In this document: piece after piece, positions 62,660-64,000 of the stretch
Position numbering within the stretch: position 1 is the first letter of the stretch
How the letters are laid out: every line of letters begins with the position of its first letter
Source: Maribacter vaceletii
GTDB taxonomy: Bacteria; Bacteroidota; Bacteroidia; Flavobacteriales; Flavobacteriaceae
Assembly (NCBI RefSeq): GCF_003634105.1
Contig: NZ_RBIQ01000012.1
Coordinates: forward strand, 62,001 to 126,000
Direction of reading: 5' to 3'
DNA: 64,000 nt
The notes under the pieces: generated by a model
Database searches by the model: none
What the model saw: only the letters and a program-made list of their open reading frames with translations
What the model was told of the DNA's origin: nothing
Translations under genes and position numbers: made by a program

Positions 62660-62798
62660 ATGATTAAATCGAATAAGGATTATATTTATTATTTAAAAGC
62701 GGATAGAATTGCTTTAAAAAAAAGAAATAACATTTAAAAATAATGTTAAAGAATTTTTTGCTCCAAATTCAAAAAAGGATACAAATAAGTATACCTAA
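62660..62798 (+). pseudogene. Decayed 5' end of a serine-acetyltransferase-like gene
   Basis: From the ATG the frame gives MIKSNKDYIYYLKADRIAL, which looks like the N-terminus of CysE/LbH-type acetyltransferases common in surface-polysaccharide loci. The frame stops after 25 codons. A run of eight A lies at 62716-62723. If one A is removed, reading continues as KKEITFKNNVKEFFAPN and more until 62798, consistent with a frameshift followed by loss of the remainder. No left-handed-helix repeats (hexapeptides) follow in any frame I checked. The assignment depends on a short N-terminal likeness. Confidence 0.4.
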
Positions 62799-63118
62799 TC
62801 CTTAGTTATTTATGTGAATTAGTTTAAATGTAATATTTTATATGCTTATTCGTTTACACTATTACTATTTGTTAATTTAATGAGTACTTTAAATAGTTAT
62901 TTTTTTATTAGTATTTCTAAAATATTTAATATAATATTTTTTTAATTAGATAATAATGCTATTTATCGATGGAAAGTGTATTTCATTAATAAATCAATTT
63001 ATTAATTAGGATTTTGAGTATTACGAATGTAGTTTTACAGAATATTTCTAAAATTTTAAATAGTAAACTATTTTGATAATAGCAAAATTAATATGAGAAT
63101 AGAGAAGGTGTTAAAGTA
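62799..63118. other. AT-rich spacer before the O-antigen polymerase gene
   Basis: Very AT-rich, with many stops on both strands. I see no gene, no hairpin with a T run and no clean TAnnTTTG box. The promoter of the downstream gene must lie here or further upstream. Confidence 0.4.
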
Positions 63119-64000
63119 ATGATAGATACTTTAAAAAAAATAAATAATATATTTTTATATATCTTGGTGTTTTCTACAACTTTTGAGTATTGGGATCCAT
63201 TTCATATGGCTAGTACTATATCTATAGCTTATATAAGCACTATTCTTTATTTTTTTTCATCAATACCTTTTTTAAAAACAAATATAAATTTGCTTAAATT
63301 AAAACGGTTTATATGGCCTTTAATACTGTTTGTTATTGCAGGAGTAATATCTACTTCTTTTAATCCTAAGTATGTTAGTGGAATTTCTGATTTAATTAAT
63401 TTGCGAGTTGTTCAGCTTATAATTCTTATGGTATTAATAGCTGGGCATGTATCCTCCAATAAAAAAGTACTTAAAAATGTATTATGGGTATATGTATTTA
63501 GTATTTTAACCATTTCAATTTTAAATCCAATTTTTGGTATAGGTGATATTCATAAACATGGTAGATTGTTCATTTTTGGGGAAAATCCAAATTTAACTGG
63601 AATGAAATCTTGTATTGCTTTTTTAATTGTCACGGCTAATTTAGTAAATCAAAAATTTAAATTATCTAAAATTATATACAGTGTTCTAATAGGCCTTCCT
63701 ATTCTTAATTTGTTAATTTTAAGTGGATCTAGAGGAGGTCTTCTTTCTCTTGTTGTTGGTTTATTTATTATGGCAATTTTAGTAAAAGTTAATATTATTA
63801 AGAAAGGAATGTTTTTTATTGTGGGCTTCTGTTTTTCAATATATTTATTTAATTATATTATTTCTAATGACCAAGATTTTAGTAAACGAATAACACTTTC
63901 TATTAATAAAGGTGATACTGCTGGAAGAGGTCATTTATGGGTTTCTGCTTACCAAATAATTGAAGATAACTTTATTTTCGGAGTAGGTACACCTGGTTTA
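63119..64000 (+). CDS. O-antigen polymerase/ligase (Wzy/WaaL-like), 5' part
   Basis: The first 294 codons of a membrane protein that runs off the right edge. It shows at least seven hydrophobic segments. The motif LILSGSRGGLLSLVVGLF and the following GDTAGRGHLWVSAYQIIEDN plus FIFGVGTPG are the typical Wzy_C/O-antigen ligase region in the large periplasmic loop. Such enzymes polymerise lipid-linked glycan repeats or attach them to lipid A. The start ATG opens MIDTLKKINNIFLYIL. It is divergent from the minus-strand polysaccharide arm and is probably the first gene of a plus-strand arm beyond the window. Confidence 0.85.
   Translation, partial: MIDTLKKINNIFLYILVFSTTFEYWDPFHMASTISIAYISTILYFFSSIPFLKTNINLLKLKRFIWPLILFVIAGVISTSFNPKYVSGISDLINLRVVQLIILMVLIAGHVSSNKKVLKNVLWVYVFSILTISILNPIFGIGDIHKHGRLFIFGENPNLTGMKSCIAFLIVTANLVNQKFKLSKIIYSVLIGLPILNLLILSGSRGGLLSLVVGLFIMAILVKVNIIKKGMFFIVGFCFSIYLFNYIISNDQDFSKRITLSINKGDTAGRGHLWVSAYQIIEDNFIFGVGTPGL

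Overview
The window reads as chromosome of a member of the Bacteroidota, most likely family Flavobacteriaceae (genus not resolvable by eye). The grounds are strongly AT-rich DNA, the gene order wbqC-lepB-dapB-DUF5683-parB-parA, a giant SprB-like protein ending in a gliding-motility-type C-terminal (type IX secretion) domain, bacillithiol synthesis (bshA), Bacteroidota-style LptD and TamB proteins, and several promoters fitting the Bacteroidota pattern TTG / TAnnTTTG. Most of it is ordinary core genome. I saw no tRNA, rRNA, CRISPR array or intact insertion sequence.

Layout. 1-6.1 kb (minus): WbqC-like fragment, signal peptidase, DapB, DUF5683 protein, ParB, ParA, an FtsB/DivIC-like division protein and uridine kinase. 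6.3-11.6 kb: a Bcr/CflA drug exporter, then on the minus strand an acetate uptake and activation set (DUF4212 subunit, sodium:solute symporter, acetyl-CoA synthetase). 11.7-18.1 kb: a peptidoglycan-recycling block (anmK, nagZ, ampG and a GH10-like lipoprotein on the minus strand, with divergent murQ). 18.1-19.7 kb: cytochrome c plus a PQQ-type sugar dehydrogenase. 19.8-28.4 kb: one 2861-residue repeat adhesin. 28.5-33.7 kb (minus): methyltransferase, PerM-type permease, DUF4159, RsmE, TfoX-like and TsaD. 33.75-41.3 kb (plus): TamB, PfkA, GAPDH and a BadF-type kinase. 41.3-44.4 kb (minus): RidA and LptD. 44.5-55.5 kb (plus): envelope and redox genes (amidase, MCE protein, two HdrD-like Fe-S proteins, a conserved unknown, a GH3-beta-lactamase fusion, BshA, a lipoprotein, an OmpA protein).

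55.5-64 kb is accessory: a surface-polysaccharide locus. On the minus strand it carries a DMFase-like protein with an inserted membrane hairpin, a formyltransferase-like/beta-propeller fusion, a GT2 glycosyltransferase, a sugar aminotransferase and an initiating sugar-phosphate transferase. An O-antigen polymerase/ligase follows on the plus strand and runs off the edge. Between the two arms lies what looks like the decayed 5' end of an acetyltransferase gene. Two long gene-poor stretches flank the minus-strand arm.

The least ordinary items are the DMFase-like and formyltransferase/propeller pair in the polysaccharide locus, the giant adhesin without an adjacent SprF partner, a hairpin-rich 103-base gap after the adhesin, a terminated gene-free 570-base stretch after ompA, and inverted repeats just upstream of murQ and of the acetate operon. 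Several starts were moved inward because promoter elements or neighbouring genes make the longest frame unlikely.
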